Origin: Cyclobacterium lianum
Lineage (GTDB): Bacteria; Bacteroidota; Bacteroidia; Cytophagales; Cyclobacteriaceae
Reading direction: 5' to 3'
Length of the DNA stretch: 64,000 nucleotides
Assembly: GCF_900143075.1 (NCBI RefSeq)
Contig: NZ_FRCY01000015.1
Coordinates: 62,001 to 126,000 of the forward strand
Shown here: positions 43,633-53,265 of the stretch, in pieces
Layout: every line of letters begins with the position of its first letter
How positions within the stretch are numbered: the first letter of the stretch is position 1
The notes under the pieces: generated by a model
Database searches by the model: none
What the model was told of the DNA's origin: nothing
What the model saw: only the letters and a program-made list of their open reading frames with translations
Position numbers and translations under genes: made by a program

Positions 43633-45009
43633 ATGTCAGGATGTACAAATTGTAGCACCGGGACAAGCGCCGTAGGTGGCTGCCAGAACAATGGCAGTTG
43701 CGGGACTAGCGATTGCAACAAAATGAATGCCTTTGATTGGTTATCCCACATGGGCATTCCCGAAGTAGATAAATTTGATATAGTAGAAATAAAATTCAAG
43801 GGCGGCAGAAAAGATTATTTCAGGAATACGGGACTTTTACCCCTCACTACCGGAGATCCGGTAGTGGTAGACGTGCCCAATGGACACCACATCGGATATG
43901 TGTCCCTGCAGGGTGAACTGGTACGATTGCAAATGCAAAAAAGGAAAATCAAAAATGATGACAATATCCTGGGCATTTACCGGATCGCCACCGAAAAAGA
44001 CCTGGAAAAATGGCAGGAAGCTAAAAACCGGGAAATCCCTACCCTATACAGAAGCAAGCAAATCATAGAAGAACTGAAATTGGGGATGAAGCTTTCTGAT
44101 GTGGAATACCAGGCGGATAATTCCAAGGCCACCTTTTATTATTCTGCAGATGACAGGGTCGACTTCCGCGAATTGATCAAGGTACTGGCATCGGAGTTTA
44201 AGATACGGGTGGAAATGAGGCAGATCAGCCTCAGGCAGGAAGCTGGCCGCCTCGGTGGCATTGGTGTCTGCGGCAGAGAGCTTTGTTGCTCCACCTGGAT
44301 CCATGACTTTAAGTCCGTGACCACCTCCGCTGCGAGGTATCAAAACCTATCCCTGAACCCGAGCAAATTATCCGGTCAATGCGGGCGCCTGAAATGCTGC
44401 CTAAATTTTGAACTGGATAGTTACCTGAGTGCACTGGAAGACATTCCCAATGTAGAGAAACCGCTGCTTACCGAGGCAGGCTCCGCCAAGCTTCAGAAAA
44501 CGGACATATTCAGGCGCCTCATGTGGTTTAGCTACAACGATGATAACAACTGGCACTCCATCGATTGTGACCGGGTCAAAATGATCTTAGACCAAAATGC
44601 GAAGGGCATAACGCCATACAATTTACAGCAAGACAAGCCATTCGAGGGCGAGTTTGACCAGAATAAAAACAATCAGGACCTCGAGCTTTTAGATAAAAAA
44701 TTTGCGCAGGGTAAACGAAAGAAAAAACGGAAACCCAAATCTAAAAAGCCCTACGCGGCCTCAAGAGAAGGTGGAGCACCAAACCAGGAGCCACACGATA
44801 AAAGAAACAGAAATCAAAAAAACAACAGGAACCCGAAAAAGGGCAACAGAAACCAGAACCCGCAGGAAAATCCTGCTCAGGCACAGGGCAGGGCTGGTCA
44901 GCAAGCCCCAAAAGGTAAAAACAAGGGCCAGTCGAATAAAAGAAGAAGGCCAAATCGAAACCGAAATCCAAAGAACGATCCTAACAAAGGGAAATCTGAT
45001 GGCCAGTAA
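43633..45009 (+). CDS. ricT: RicT (PSP1/YaaT family) with cysteine-rich head and basic tail
   Basis: 458 residues. The PSP1 core carries the double-cysteine motifs GVCGRELCCSTWIHDF and CGRLKCCLNFELDSY that bind iron-sulfur clusters in the RicAFT complex of Bacillus. The N-terminal 30 residues hold seven cysteines, and the C-terminal 110 residues are low-complexity, very rich in Lys, Arg, Asn and Gln. The frame opens at 43576, but the ATG at 43633 (MSGCTNCSTG) avoids overlap with purD and starts at the cysteine head. The gene overlaps gldH by 11 bases, the usual Bacteroidetes pairing. Confidence 0.9.
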   Translation: MSGCTNCSTGTSAVGGCQNNGSCGTSDCNKMNAFDWLSHMGIPEVDKFDIVEIKFKGGRKDYFRNTGLLPLTTGDPVVVDVPNGHHIGYVSLQGELVRLQMQKRKIKNDDNILGIYRIATEKDLEKWQEAKNREIPTLYRSKQIIEELKLGMKLSDVEYQADNSKATFYYSADDRVDFRELIKVLASEFKIRVEMRQISLRQEAGRLGGIGVCGRELCCSTWIHDFKSVTTSAARYQNLSLNPSKLSGQCGRLKCCLNFELDSYLSALEDIPNVEKPLLTEAGSAKLQKTDIFRRLMWFSYNDDNNWHSIDCDRVKMILDQNAKGITPYNLQQDKPFEGEFDQNKNNQDLELLDKKFAQGKRKKKRKPKSKKPYAASREGGAPNQEPHDKRNRNQKNNRNPKKGNRNQNPQENPAQAQGRAGQQAPKGKNKGQSNKRRRPNRNRNPKNDPNKGKSDGQ

Positions 45010-45475
45010 ACCAATGACAGCAATCCGGTGCCTGGTCATTTCTTTGATTTTGCTCTCAGGTTGTAATGGAAACAGGATTTATGAGTCGTTTGAAGAGTTT
45101 CCTGACCAACACTGGTTAGTGGCAGACACGGTCTCATTTACGGTAGACTCCTTACCAGCAGCAGGTCCCAAATTGCTTTCGGTAGGGATCAGGTACAATG
45201 ACAGCTACGAATACCACAACCTATACATGCGTTTCCTGCTCAGAGATAGCCTGAACAACATCCAGCTGGACTCCCTTATAAACCTGCAATTGTTTGACCC
45301 CAAGACCGGTCAACCTCTTGGTTCAGGCTTTGGTAACAGGCGGGTACTCTATGACACCCTACCTTCCAGCCAGTTACCAGTTTCTGCCAGAGTACAATTT
45401 ATTCATTACATGAGAAAAGACACCCTAATGGGTATTGAGTCTGTGGGATTTAAAATTGCTGCCCTCGAAGAATAG
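44999..45475 (+). CDS. gldH: Gliding motility lipoprotein GldH
   Basis: 158 residues. Lipobox LILLSGC predicts a lipoprotein. The mature part begins with NRIYESFEEFPDQHW and continues with VRY-like strands (YHNLYMRFLLRDS, LGSGFGNRRVLYDTLP), the family pattern of GldH, a component required for gliding and type IX secretion in Flavobacterium. The ATG at 44999 overlaps the ricT end; a second ATG at 45014 is also possible. Presence suggests, but does not prove, gliding or T9SS function in this organism. Confidence 0.85.
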   Translation: MASKPMTAIRCLVISLILLSGCNGNRIYESFEEFPDQHWLVADTVSFTVDSLPAAGPKLLSVGIRYNDSYEYHNLYMRFLLRDSLNNIQLDSLINLQLFDPKTGQPLGSGFGNRRVLYDTLPSSQLPVSARVQFIHYMRKDTLMGIESVGFKIAALEE

Positions 45476-45511
45476 CGTTCTTGAAAGGAATCCGGGTTTT
45501 CAGACAGGCGG

Positions 45512-48500
45512 CTAATTTTTCTCGGATTGGTTAAAATTTGCCTGGGCAATTTTGGTTTGGAGCAGATCCTCCCGGTCCAGCCAATATTGCCTGCTAAATA
45601 AGAAAACCATGTTCCAGTTTCTAGCAGTCAATAGCTGAGGATGATATACAAAGGCCTCCTTCGCCGTTTTGCTTGCAAAAAACCGTTGATCGTCTGTGAG
45701 TATCGCCGCGAGGGCCTTGTCGTTTTCCTTTACCTCCAGATCCATCACTTTCACATATGGATTCTCTGTCACTTCATGGTTGCCATAGTTACCCATTAAA
45801 CGGTCCTTTAATGACCAGGAATTGTGAAAACCTGCTACATGCAATTCGGATTTAACGGGATTGTTGCCGTTTTCGATGTCGGAAGCATAGGCAATGTACT
45901 TGCTCAATAAGCTGATTCCCGGATTTTTCTGATGCCTTTCCCTGAAGTCCGCTGTGCTAAGGCTGGTAATCAAAATATTTTCTTTCCTGGCTCTCGTCAC
46001 TGCTACATTCAAACGGTTTTCACCTCCCTTGCGGGACAGCAATCCAAAATTTGCAGTAAACTTGCCATCCTGATTCTTTGCATAACCTACAGAAAAGATT
46101 ACCCGGTCATACTCATCTCCCTGCACATTCTCAATGTTTTTTACTTTGATGTATGCATCGGTTCTCAGAGATTCATCCTCTTCTATCAAGGTAATGATCA
46201 GGATCATCTGGTGATAGTTGAAAGTAATAACCCCCAGGGAATCTCCGGGATGCTGGGCCCTTAGCTTGACCAATTGCGTCAACACCTCCCGGGCCTCAAC
46301 AGGGTTGGTTTGGTTTTGCCAAATCCCATCTGTGGCAATCAGTTTGATGCCCGGGTCACGGCTATTCAATACCTTCCTGTCTGGCAACATGTATAGTCGC
46401 TCTTCGTAGAAGTGGACATTCGAAAAATGAATCAGTGGCAAAGTAGCGCTCCGATAATGGGTACTGAGATGAAAAGTGGGAAAAAACTTGCTCGCCATAT
46501 CCAGAAGCGCGTCAATTTCCAGCTCTATAGCTTCTTCCTCAGATTGAATTCTTGTCTGATAAAGATCGTAAGGTTGGAGTTGCTGAGAATCACCGGCGAT
46601 GACGACCTGTTTTCCCCTCAGCATCATGGGCAACCCTCTCTCAAAATAGCATTGGCTGGCCTCGTCAAAGATCACCAGATCAAAATCCTGCTCCAGCGGA
46701 AAAAGAGCAGAGGCAGTCTCCGGAGATGCCAGCCAGCAGGGTACCAACCGAAACAATTCCTCTTTGTAAAAGGCAATCAGTTTTTTAACGGACCATATCT
46801 GCTTTTTTTTGCCCACCTGATGGGCCAGTTCCCGATAAGTGATGAGGTTGTTCAATCTATTGTATTCGAGGTCCTGACAAACCCTCTCGCGAAGCCGCAT
46901 TTCTACAATGAAGCGCGCCGTCTTTAATTTCTCCTCCACCGACAATTCGAAATCTGCAATATAACTTTTGATCTGCGGACCGTAAATCTCTTTCAACACC
47001 GGAAACTTTGCTTCCAGATGTCCTACCCAACTAACCTTTAAACTGGATAGAAAAATTTGCTTTAACTCAGAAAAGTCCTTTTCGGGAAATGCATCCATCA
47101 TCTTCTCAGCTACTTTTCTTTCAATCTCATGCATATGATTTCTGAGCCTGTCAAACCGTATCAACTCATCTACATCCCTGGAAAGATTTTTACTTACACC
47201 CTGTAACTTTTCTTCATCAGAGGAGCTTAACAAATGTTTGATCTGGATCTCACTGAGATATTTCCTCCAATTGCCAAAATGATCTTCTACCCAATCATTG
47301 ATTACGGTGACGCCCTCTAAAAGTGTCTGAAAGTGTTGGTAGGAAAATTGAGGCTTATAGAAGTAAGATGCCAGAACACCCAGGTCCCGCATGATAAACC
47401 GGGCTTTTAGAGCCTTGATCAAAATGCCTGATATTTGGTTGAAAGTTTGGATCGTAAAGGGCTTTTCCGGCATTTCTATCCAGGATTTTTGAGCCAATAA
47501 TGTGTACTGGTGGTTGAGGTTCATCCTGTTTTCCAGTTTCTGGATCAATACCCGGACATCTTCCTTGCTCTTCTTGAATCCGTTCCTTTCCAATAGTGAA
47601 ATGATTTCACCATATTTATTACTGTCAAGACTTACTGCAACCTTACCATACCAGGATTCCATTTTCTTTGCGGCTTGTACCGCCTTCTTCAGTACGCCCT
47701 CTACTTCAGTATCGCCTATATTCCATTCTACGCCCTCATCCGCAAATAATTTCCGGACCATATCCACTTTGCTTTCCAGCCACAAATGGTCCAGTGTGGC
47801 CGCGTCATGGGCCATAAAAGTTTTGAATTTCTCGTATATTTCCGGACTATTGATGGTTTGCACCAACTCCTCTATCTTTTCCTTTTGCTGGAAGGATTGA
47901 TAAATCAACCCATACTCAAACGTGTCTGCCAGCATGGTATCCAGATCCTTTTTGGCCGTCAATTTCACAGAAGAAAGTTCCTGAAAAGTGGCTTGGACCC
48001 CATTTAAGGCTTCTGGTCCAAAGGCCGAAAAGTCCACCCTATGCAGCCAGAAAGAAGAAGAAACCTGAAACTTGTTATAGAAAAACTGATACTGTTCAAA
48101 ATTCGAGATAAATCCATCCAATTCGTCCAGCCTGAAATGCCGGTAAAATTGAGTCATATCCACTCCTTCCTCGCCGTAATCTGAAGTGAGGTATAGCTCC
48201 TTTGCGGGAACGCCACAATCGCTTACATCGTATAGCGCTTCCTTATATTCATCAAAAAAATCAGTATACTTTTCTATATTTCTGCACATTTGCCCGAATG
48301 TCCGCTCGAGTTGAATGGCATCTAAAGAATTGTTCAGGCTTTGGTAATTTTCCAAAGAGCTGATCTGGTGATCGATTTTTTTATACAACTCCTTCCTGTC
48401 GCCCCGGTAATCATGCACAAGAGCAGAGAAATTAGCCATTCCCTGTCCCGCCAGACGGCTGTACACCACGTCCAGGGCTGCCCGTTTTTGGGAGACGACC

Positions 48501-49507
48501 AATACTTTCTTTCCCCGCGAAGTAAAATCTGCCACCAAATTGCAGATGAGCTGGGATTTGCCTGTTCCCGGAGGTCCCTGCACCACACAGGATTGGCCCG
48601 CCTTCACCTGCCTGATCACTTCCTCCTGGCTGGCATCCATCGGAAACGTATTGTACAGGTTACTTTCCAGGCTGAGTTTGTTGGTTTCCGGCACCTTCCC
48701 AAAGGTATCCGCAAATAAATCCTCCAGGCGCTGCTGACTGGTCTGCCTGATCAATTGTTCATAATCATCCATCAGAAAGGAATTTTTCTGCGAAAACTGT
48801 CCGAGTATGGCATAAGGCTGAAGCCGCAGCAATCCGGTCTCTGAGTAGTTGGCCAAATCATCCCTACTCAGATCCGGGAAAAACTCCAGTTTATCCTGAT
48901 AAATTTCCCTGTTGAAATTAAGCTCTACCTGATTTTTCAGGTAATGGTACAGATCCGTACGAAAGCCCATGGGTTCCTTGCTAAAATCCTCCATCGACAA
49001 TTCCAGCCACTCTTTGTCAAAAGGCCTACCCATGGCCTGGCTGTAGGCAAGCAAAAAAGAGGGATTGAGAAAGGGAAGCTCACCAGGGCTTTTTCTCAGA
49101 AACCAGGTTTTGTCTTCCAGAACCAGGTCTACCGGAAAAAATATCAGCGGGCAGCGGATCAATTGCTCATTCAATAACCTGCCTTCAACAAATGGCCAGC
49201 CCACGAACAAACTTTTCTCTCCGGTTTCTTCTACTGCAAAACGAACGTGGTATTGCAGCCGCTTAAGTCGGGTGGAGAGCTGGTTGACATTTTTGTCACG
49301 GGAATCGAGTTCCTGTATCAATGGGATATTTCGCTTCCTTCCCAACAATTCGTTGATGTAAAAAAAAGAAGGGTGATTGTTCAGAAAATGAAAGTCTTTC
49401 AGATCAATCATTTGGCTCTGAATGACTCTGGGGAGAAAAATAGACCGGTTATTGGAAGAGAGGTCTACCAAACGGTTTAAATATACCTTAAAAATTTCTT
49501 TCAGCAT
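45512..49507 (-). CDS. Large DUF4011-type SF1 helicase with degenerate nuclease-like C-terminus
   Basis: 1331 residues. The N-terminal 160 residues match DUF4011 (LNRLVDLSSNNRSIF, LFVGWPFVEG, RCPLIFFPV, PFLNPSFLLAY). Walker A GPPGTGKS is at 311-318, after a long coiled middle region the Walker B motif LVIFDEASQ is near 948, and GDSQQLQPYD and NVAVTRARKENIL follow. The last 115 residues look like the Vsr/MTES_1575 nuclease domain found at the end of such helicases, but the expected catalytic Glu region reads AAILTDDQRFF, so the Glu is missing. Relatives occur in anti-phage defence loci. Cotranscribed with the SDR gene seven bases upstream. Confidence 0.78.
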   Translation of the reverse strand: MLKEIFKVYLNRLVDLSSNNRSIFLPRVIQSQMIDLKDFHFLNNHPSFFYINELLGRKRNIPLIQELDSRDKNVNQLSTRLKRLQYHVRFAVEETGEKSLFVGWPFVEGRLLNEQLIRCPLIFFPVDLVLEDKTWFLRKSPGELPFLNPSFLLAYSQAMGRPFDKEWLELSMEDFSKEPMGFRTDLYHYLKNQVELNFNREIYQDKLEFFPDLSRDDLANYSETGLLRLQPYAILGQFSQKNSFLMDDYEQLIRQTSQQRLEDLFADTFGKVPETNKLSLESNLYNTFPMDASQEEVIRQVKAGQSCVVQGPPGTGKSQLICNLVADFTSRGKKVLVVSQKRAALDVVYSRLAGQGMANFSALVHDYRGDRKELYKKIDHQISSLENYQSLNNSLDAIQLERTFGQMCRNIEKYTDFFDEYKEALYDVSDCGVPAKELYLTSDYGEEGVDMTQFYRHFRLDELDGFISNFEQYQFFYNKFQVSSSFWLHRVDFSAFGPEALNGVQATFQELSSVKLTAKKDLDTMLADTFEYGLIYQSFQQKEKIEELVQTINSPEIYEKFKTFMAHDAATLDHLWLESKVDMVRKLFADEGVEWNIGDTEVEGVLKKAVQAAKKMESWYGKVAVSLDSNKYGEIISLLERNGFKKSKEDVRVLIQKLENRMNLNHQYTLLAQKSWIEMPEKPFTIQTFNQISGILIKALKARFIMRDLGVLASYFYKPQFSYQHFQTLLEGVTVINDWVEDHFGNWRKYLSEIQIKHLLSSSDEEKLQGVSKNLSRDVDELIRFDRLRNHMHEIERKVAEKMMDAFPEKDFSELKQIFLSSLKVSWVGHLEAKFPVLKEIYGPQIKSYIADFELSVEEKLKTARFIVEMRLRERVCQDLEYNRLNNLITYRELAHQVGKKKQIWSVKKLIAFYKEELFRLVPCWLASPETASALFPLEQDFDLVIFDEASQCYFERGLPMMLRGKQVVIAGDSQQLQPYDLYQTRIQSEEEAIELEIDALLDMASKFFPTFHLSTHYRSATLPLIHFSNVHFYEERLYMLPDRKVLNSRDPGIKLIATDGIWQNQTNPVEAREVLTQLVKLRAQHPGDSLGVITFNYHQMILIITLIEEDESLRTDAYIKVKNIENVQGDEYDRVIFSVGYAKNQDGKFTANFGLLSRKGGENRLNVAVTRARKENILITSLSTADFRERHQKNPGISLLSKYIAYASDIENGNNPVKSELHVAGFHNSWSLKDRLMGNYGNHEVTENPYVKVMDLEVKENDKALAAILTDDQRFFASKTAKEAFVYHPQLLTARNWNMVFLFSRQYWLDREDLLQTKIAQANFNQSEKN

Positions 49508-49513
49508 GAAGTT

Positions 49514-50326
49514 CTACTTAAAGGGTGAATCTTTTTCTCTGGCCATGTGGTTGTACACCACCTTGTCCATCAGTCCAGGTACCCATTTGTTTAAAAATGA
49601 TGCCAGTTTGCCCTGGCGTGTAAGCACCAGATCCCGTTTCTTTTTTCGGAGGGCTTTTAATATTGCTTCGGCCACCTCTTCCGAGGTCATCATTTTTTCT
49701 TCATCCCGGGGCGATTCTTTCTGTTGACTCCCATCTGCCATTAAGGCATTGTTCCGGATATTGGATGCAGTAAATCCGGGACAAACCACCAGCACGTGTA
49801 CGCCCAGTTTCATCAGTTCCGTTCTCAGGGACTCGAAAAAACCGTTCATGGCAAATTTGCTGGCGGTATATGCAGTCCTGGCAGGGGTCCCTCTAAATCC
49901 ATTGATAGAGGATATACCGATGATCGCTCCCTTGTTTTTAACGATTTCATCCATGCAATATTTGGTTGCATAGACGCTACCCCAAAAATTGATATCCATC
50001 ACTTGATGAAACACCTTTAAGTCCAAATCTCTGAACAAGGCTCTCATGCTGATACCCGCATTGTTTATCAGGATATCGATGGTCCCAAATTTATCCTTGA
50101 CATCTTTGGCCATTTTTTCATTTTGTGCCGGATCAGAGGCATCGCAGAGTCCTCCTGCGCAGGTGACACCCTCTTTCTGAAGCATCAGCAGCGTTTCGTC
50201 CAGTTTTACCTGACTCCTTCCGGTAATCCAGATTCTTGCTCCTGCCTTACCAAAAACCCTGGCACAGGCAAGTCCGATTCCCGAAGTAGCTCCCGTAATG
50301 ATTACAACTTTGTCTTTTAGATCCAT
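49514..50326 (-). CDS. Short-chain dehydrogenase/reductase
   Basis: 270 residues, classical SDR. The dinucleotide loop TGATSGIGLACA is at the N-terminus, NNAG (LINNAGISMR) in the middle, the catalytic Ser in GISSING and the Tyr-Lys pair in YTASKFAMNG. A C-terminal extension with basic residues (KALRKKKRDLVLTRQGKLA) is common in the DltE-like or 11-beta-HSD-like membrane-associated branch. Substrate unknown. It lies upstream of the large helicase with a six-base gap; the two share a promoter region divergent from rlmD. Confidence 0.9.
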   Translation of the reverse strand: MDLKDKVVIITGATSGIGLACARVFGKAGARIWITGRSQVKLDETLLMLQKEGVTCAGGLCDASDPAQNEKMAKDVKDKFGTIDILINNAGISMRALFRDLDLKVFHQVMDINFWGSVYATKYCMDEIVKNKGAIIGISSINGFRGTPARTAYTASKFAMNGFFESLRTELMKLGVHVLVVCPGFTASNIRNNALMADGSQQKESPRDEEKMMTSEEVAEAILKALRKKKRDLVLTRQGKLASFLNKWVPGLMDKVVYNHMAREKDSPFK

Positions 50327-50400
50327 ATGTACTTTTTATCAAGGTATGCAAAAACCTGAAACCATTCAGGACAAATTTAATCCCTTTGGTCTAAAATGAT

Positions 50401-50408
50401 TAATTTTG
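50401..50408 (+). promoter_or_regulatory. -7 box upstream of rlmD
   Basis: TAATTTTG matches TAnnTTTG only six bases before the ATG at 50415, so the transcript would be leaderless or nearly so. The divergent SDR gene has its own -7 match TAAATTTG on the minus strand (plus 50373-50380). Neither has a clear -33. Confidence 0.35.
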
Positions 50409-50414
50409 CAACCT

Positions 50415-51818
50415 ATGTCAAGAAAAATGAAGAATAAGGTCCTTCAAAGGCTGAAAATAGAGAGAATTGCAAGCGAAGGAAAGTGCGTGGGGCACCATGA
50501 TGGAAAGGTAGTTTTTGTAAGCAATGTAGCTCCAGGAGATGTTGTAGATGTAAGGGTGACCAAAGGGAGGAGCAGTTTCCTGGAAGCGGAGGCCATAAAG
50601 ATTCATGAATATTCAGACAATAGGGTGAGCCCCTTTTGCGAACATTTTGGCACATGCGGAGGCTGCAAATGGCAACATATCTCTTATGAGCTCCAAATGA
50701 CCTACAAAAGACAGCAGGTGGTGGATCAATTCCAAAGAATTGCCAAAGTCCCTCTACCGGAAGTCATGCCCATTATCGGTGCCAAAGATACCCGGTATTA
50801 CAGAAACAAACTTGATTTTACCTTTTCCAATAACCGATGGCTTACCCGGGAAGAAATCGATTCTGGTGAAAATTTCGAAAGGAATGCCCTGGGTTTTCAT
50901 GTACCAAAAAGATTTGATAAAATAGTTGATATAAACCATTGTTATCTTCAAGGGGGTATATCCAATGAAGTCAGAAATGAATTGAGAACTTTTGCTCTAA
51001 AAGAAAACCTGACTTTTTACGATATCATCAACCAAACCGGACTGTTGCGAAACCTCATTATCAGAAGCACCGCAGATGGTCAGACCATGGCCATTGTGCA
51101 GTTCGGTGAAGACGATCCTCAGGGAATAGACAAGGTCATGTCCTTCCTAAATAAAAAATTTCCTGAAATCACCTCCCTGCTGTACATTGTCAATTTGAAA
51201 AAGAACGAAACCTTTCTGGACCTGGACGTGCATACTTTTGCCGGAAGAGATTATATAGAAGAAAACATGGAAGGGTTAAAATTTAAGATCCGGCCCAAGT
51301 CGTTCTACCAGACCAACTCTCAACAGGCGTACCGTCTGTATCAGGTAGCGAGGGAGTTTGCCGGGCTCACCGGCAAAGAGACGGTATACGACCTCTACAC
51401 CGGAACGGGTACCATTGCCAATTTTGTAGCAGGAAGGGCCAGACAGGTGATTGGCATTGAATATGTGGAACCCGCAATAGAGGATGCCCGTGAAAACGCG
51501 CGCCACAATCAATTGACAAACACCCAGTTTTATTCCGGTGACATGAAAGATGTATTGACTGACGATTTTGTCAGCCAACACCAAAAACCTGATGTGGTCA
51601 TTACCGATCCCCCGAGAGCGGGAATGCATGAAGACGTAATTCAAATGCTGCTGAAATTATCGGCTCCGAAAATCGTATATGTCAGTTGCAATCCGGCAAC
51701 ACAGGCAAGGGATGTGGCACTGCTTTCAGAAAAATACCAGGTAAGTCGCATACAGCCGGTGGATATGTTTCCGCAGACCTACCATGTAGAAAATGTAGTT
51801 TTACTTGAACTAAATTGA
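50415..51818 (+). CDS. rlmD: 23S rRNA (uracil-5-)-methyltransferase RlmD/RumA family
   Basis: 467 residues. A TRAM domain at the N-terminus (KIERIASEGKCVGHHDGKVV) is followed by the 4Fe-4S cysteine set CEHFGTCGGCKW plus Cys of DINHCYLQGG. The SAM domain carries VYDLYTGTGTIANFVA, and the catalytic Cys is in VSCNPATQARD, with TDPPRAGMHE before it. It methylates a uridine of 23S rRNA. The frame opens at a TTG (50406); the ATG at 50415 is preferred. Its stop overlaps a TTG that could start the next gene. Confidence 0.92.
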   Translation: MSRKMKNKVLQRLKIERIASEGKCVGHHDGKVVFVSNVAPGDVVDVRVTKGRSSFLEAEAIKIHEYSDNRVSPFCEHFGTCGGCKWQHISYELQMTYKRQQVVDQFQRIAKVPLPEVMPIIGAKDTRYYRNKLDFTFSNNRWLTREEIDSGENFERNALGFHVPKRFDKIVDINHCYLQGGISNEVRNELRTFALKENLTFYDIINQTGLLRNLIIRSTADGQTMAIVQFGEDDPQGIDKVMSFLNKKFPEITSLLYIVNLKKNETFLDLDVHTFAGRDYIEENMEGLKFKIRPKSFYQTNSQQAYRLYQVAREFAGLTGKETVYDLYTGTGTIANFVAGRARQVIGIEYVEPAIEDARENARHNQLTNTQFYSGDMKDVLTDDFVSQHQKPDVVITDPPRAGMHEDVIQMLLKLSAPKIVYVSCNPATQARDVALLSEKYQVSRIQPVDMFPQTYHVENVVLLELN

Positions 51819-51823
51819 AAAAG

Positions 51824-52201
51824 ATGATCAGCAACGAAAACGACCCGGAATTGAGCGGGAAATATCTTGGCACCATCAGCAGCGATTTTGTAAAGATCTG
51901 TGAGAACCTGAAAGAGGCTTCCTATCAGGTAAGAAAACGAGGTTTCTCAGAATATCCTATCTTCCCGATCAGCAAGACGGACCAGCCCATCGGTCAGCTT
52001 TTTCTCAGCAGAGAAGAAAAACCAATCGACTGGAATTATTACATCACCTACCTGGATGAGTTTATTCAGAGAAAACTTGTACAGGAAGATGCGCTGGAAC
52101 AGTTTAAAGCGAGCTACAAAGATCCCGATGAATTCTGTTGCCTTTTCGTGGTGGATGAAAGCTTTACCAATTTTCTCTATATCCCCTACCCGAATGAATA
52201 A
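51824..52201 (+). CDS. Hypothetical cytoplasmic protein downstream of rlmD
   Basis: 125 residues, acidic, no signal or membrane helix. Recognisable phrases are GFSEYPIFPISKTDQPIGQLF and PDEFCCLFVVDESFTNFLYIPYP; I know no function. The ATG at 51824 is five bases after the rlmD stop; a TTG at 51815 overlapping rlmD is the alternative. Probably cotranscribed with rlmD. It converges on thiL. Confidence 0.75.
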   Translation: MISNENDPELSGKYLGTISSDFVKICENLKEASYQVRKRGFSEYPIFPISKTDQPIGQLFLSREEKPIDWNYYITYLDEFIQRKLVQEDALEQFKASYKDPDEFCCLFVVDESFTNFLYIPYPNE

Positions 52202-52233
52202 AGCCCGCGGGGCAGGTATCCGAATGCGAAACG

Positions 52234-53265
52234 CTAAAAGTGCTGCCATCCCTGGGCCTTTAACGGTACAGCGGAACCACTTTTGGTGACCAACACCTTA
52301 CCATCACCCGCAGCGGTCACGTGCCCGATAAAATGGATATCGGGGTGCTTTTCCAAAAGTTTGAAATCTTTCTGATTGATGGTAAACAAAAGTTCATAGT
52401 CTTCCCCACCATTCAACACACAGGTAATCGGATCCAGGTTGAATTCCAAAGCGGTATCGTAGGTCTGTTTGTCTATAGGCAATTTGTCCTCGTATATGGC
52501 TACGCCCACTCCTGAAGCCTTGCAAATGTGAAACAGCTCAGAGGCCAGCCCATCGGAAATATCCATCATACTGGTGGGCACCACCTTCAGCTCCCTAAGC
52601 TCATGGATGATGTCCATTCTCGCGTCGGGCCGGAGTTGTCTGCCGGTGATATAAGGGTATTTATCCAATTGCGGCTGCATTTTCGGATCAGAAAGAAACA
52701 CCTGTTTTTCCCTCTCCAAAACCTGTAGCCCCACAAAAGCACCACCCAGGTCTCCGGTAGCACAGACGATATCGTTTTGCCTGGCGCCTGAACGGTAACT
52801 GATCTCCTCCTCGCCTACTTCGCCGATAGCCGTTACGGCTATGATCAATCCTGCCCTGGAAGAGGTGGTATCTCCTCCTACCAGATCGAGATTGTAGTGA
52901 TTGGCCGCAAGGTTGATGCCCTCGTACAACTCTTCTACTGCCTCAACTGAAAACCTGTTGGACAGCCCAAGACTAACCGTCACCTGAGTAGGAATGGCGT
53001 TCATGGCAGCCACATCGCTTACGTTTACAGCAATGGCTTTAAAGCCCAGATGCTTTAGAGGCGTATAGGACAAATCAAAATGAACCCCCTCGAGCAGCAT
53101 ATCTGTTGTGACCACCCGCAGTTTGTCACTAGGGCCCAATACAGCGGCATCATCTCCGATCCCTTTTAGTGAACTGGCCTGTTTGAGCTGTACCTGTTTA
53201 TTGATCTGGTCTATAAGCCCAAACTCTCCTAAGGTTCCAATTTCTGTTCGTTTTTCCTTATCCAT
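52234..53265 (-). CDS. thiL: Thiamine-monophosphate kinase
   Basis: Phosphorylates thiamine monophosphate to the coenzyme diphosphate. The AIR synthase-like signatures are present: GIGDDAAVLG at the N-terminus, TTDMLLEGVHFDLSYTP, NVSDVAAMNAIPTQV, DLVGGDTTSS and MMDISDGLASELFHI. Length 343 aa is normal. A possible -7 box TATTTTTG lies on the minus strand at plus 53321-53328, about 55 bases upstream. No TPP riboswitch was found upstream. Confidence 0.94.
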   Translation of the reverse strand: MDKEKRTEIGTLGEFGLIDQINKQVQLKQASSLKGIGDDAAVLGPSDKLRVVTTDMLLEGVHFDLSYTPLKHLGFKAIAVNVSDVAAMNAIPTQVTVSLGLSNRFSVEAVEELYEGINLAANHYNLDLVGGDTTSSRAGLIIAVTAIGEVGEEEISYRSGARQNDIVCATGDLGGAFVGLQVLEREKQVFLSDPKMQPQLDKYPYITGRQLRPDARMDIIHELRELKVVPTSMMDISDGLASELFHICKASGVGVAIYEDKLPIDKQTYDTALEFNLDPITCVLNGGEDYELLFTINQKDFKLLEKHPDIHFIGHVTAAGDGKVLVTKSGSAVPLKAQGWQHF

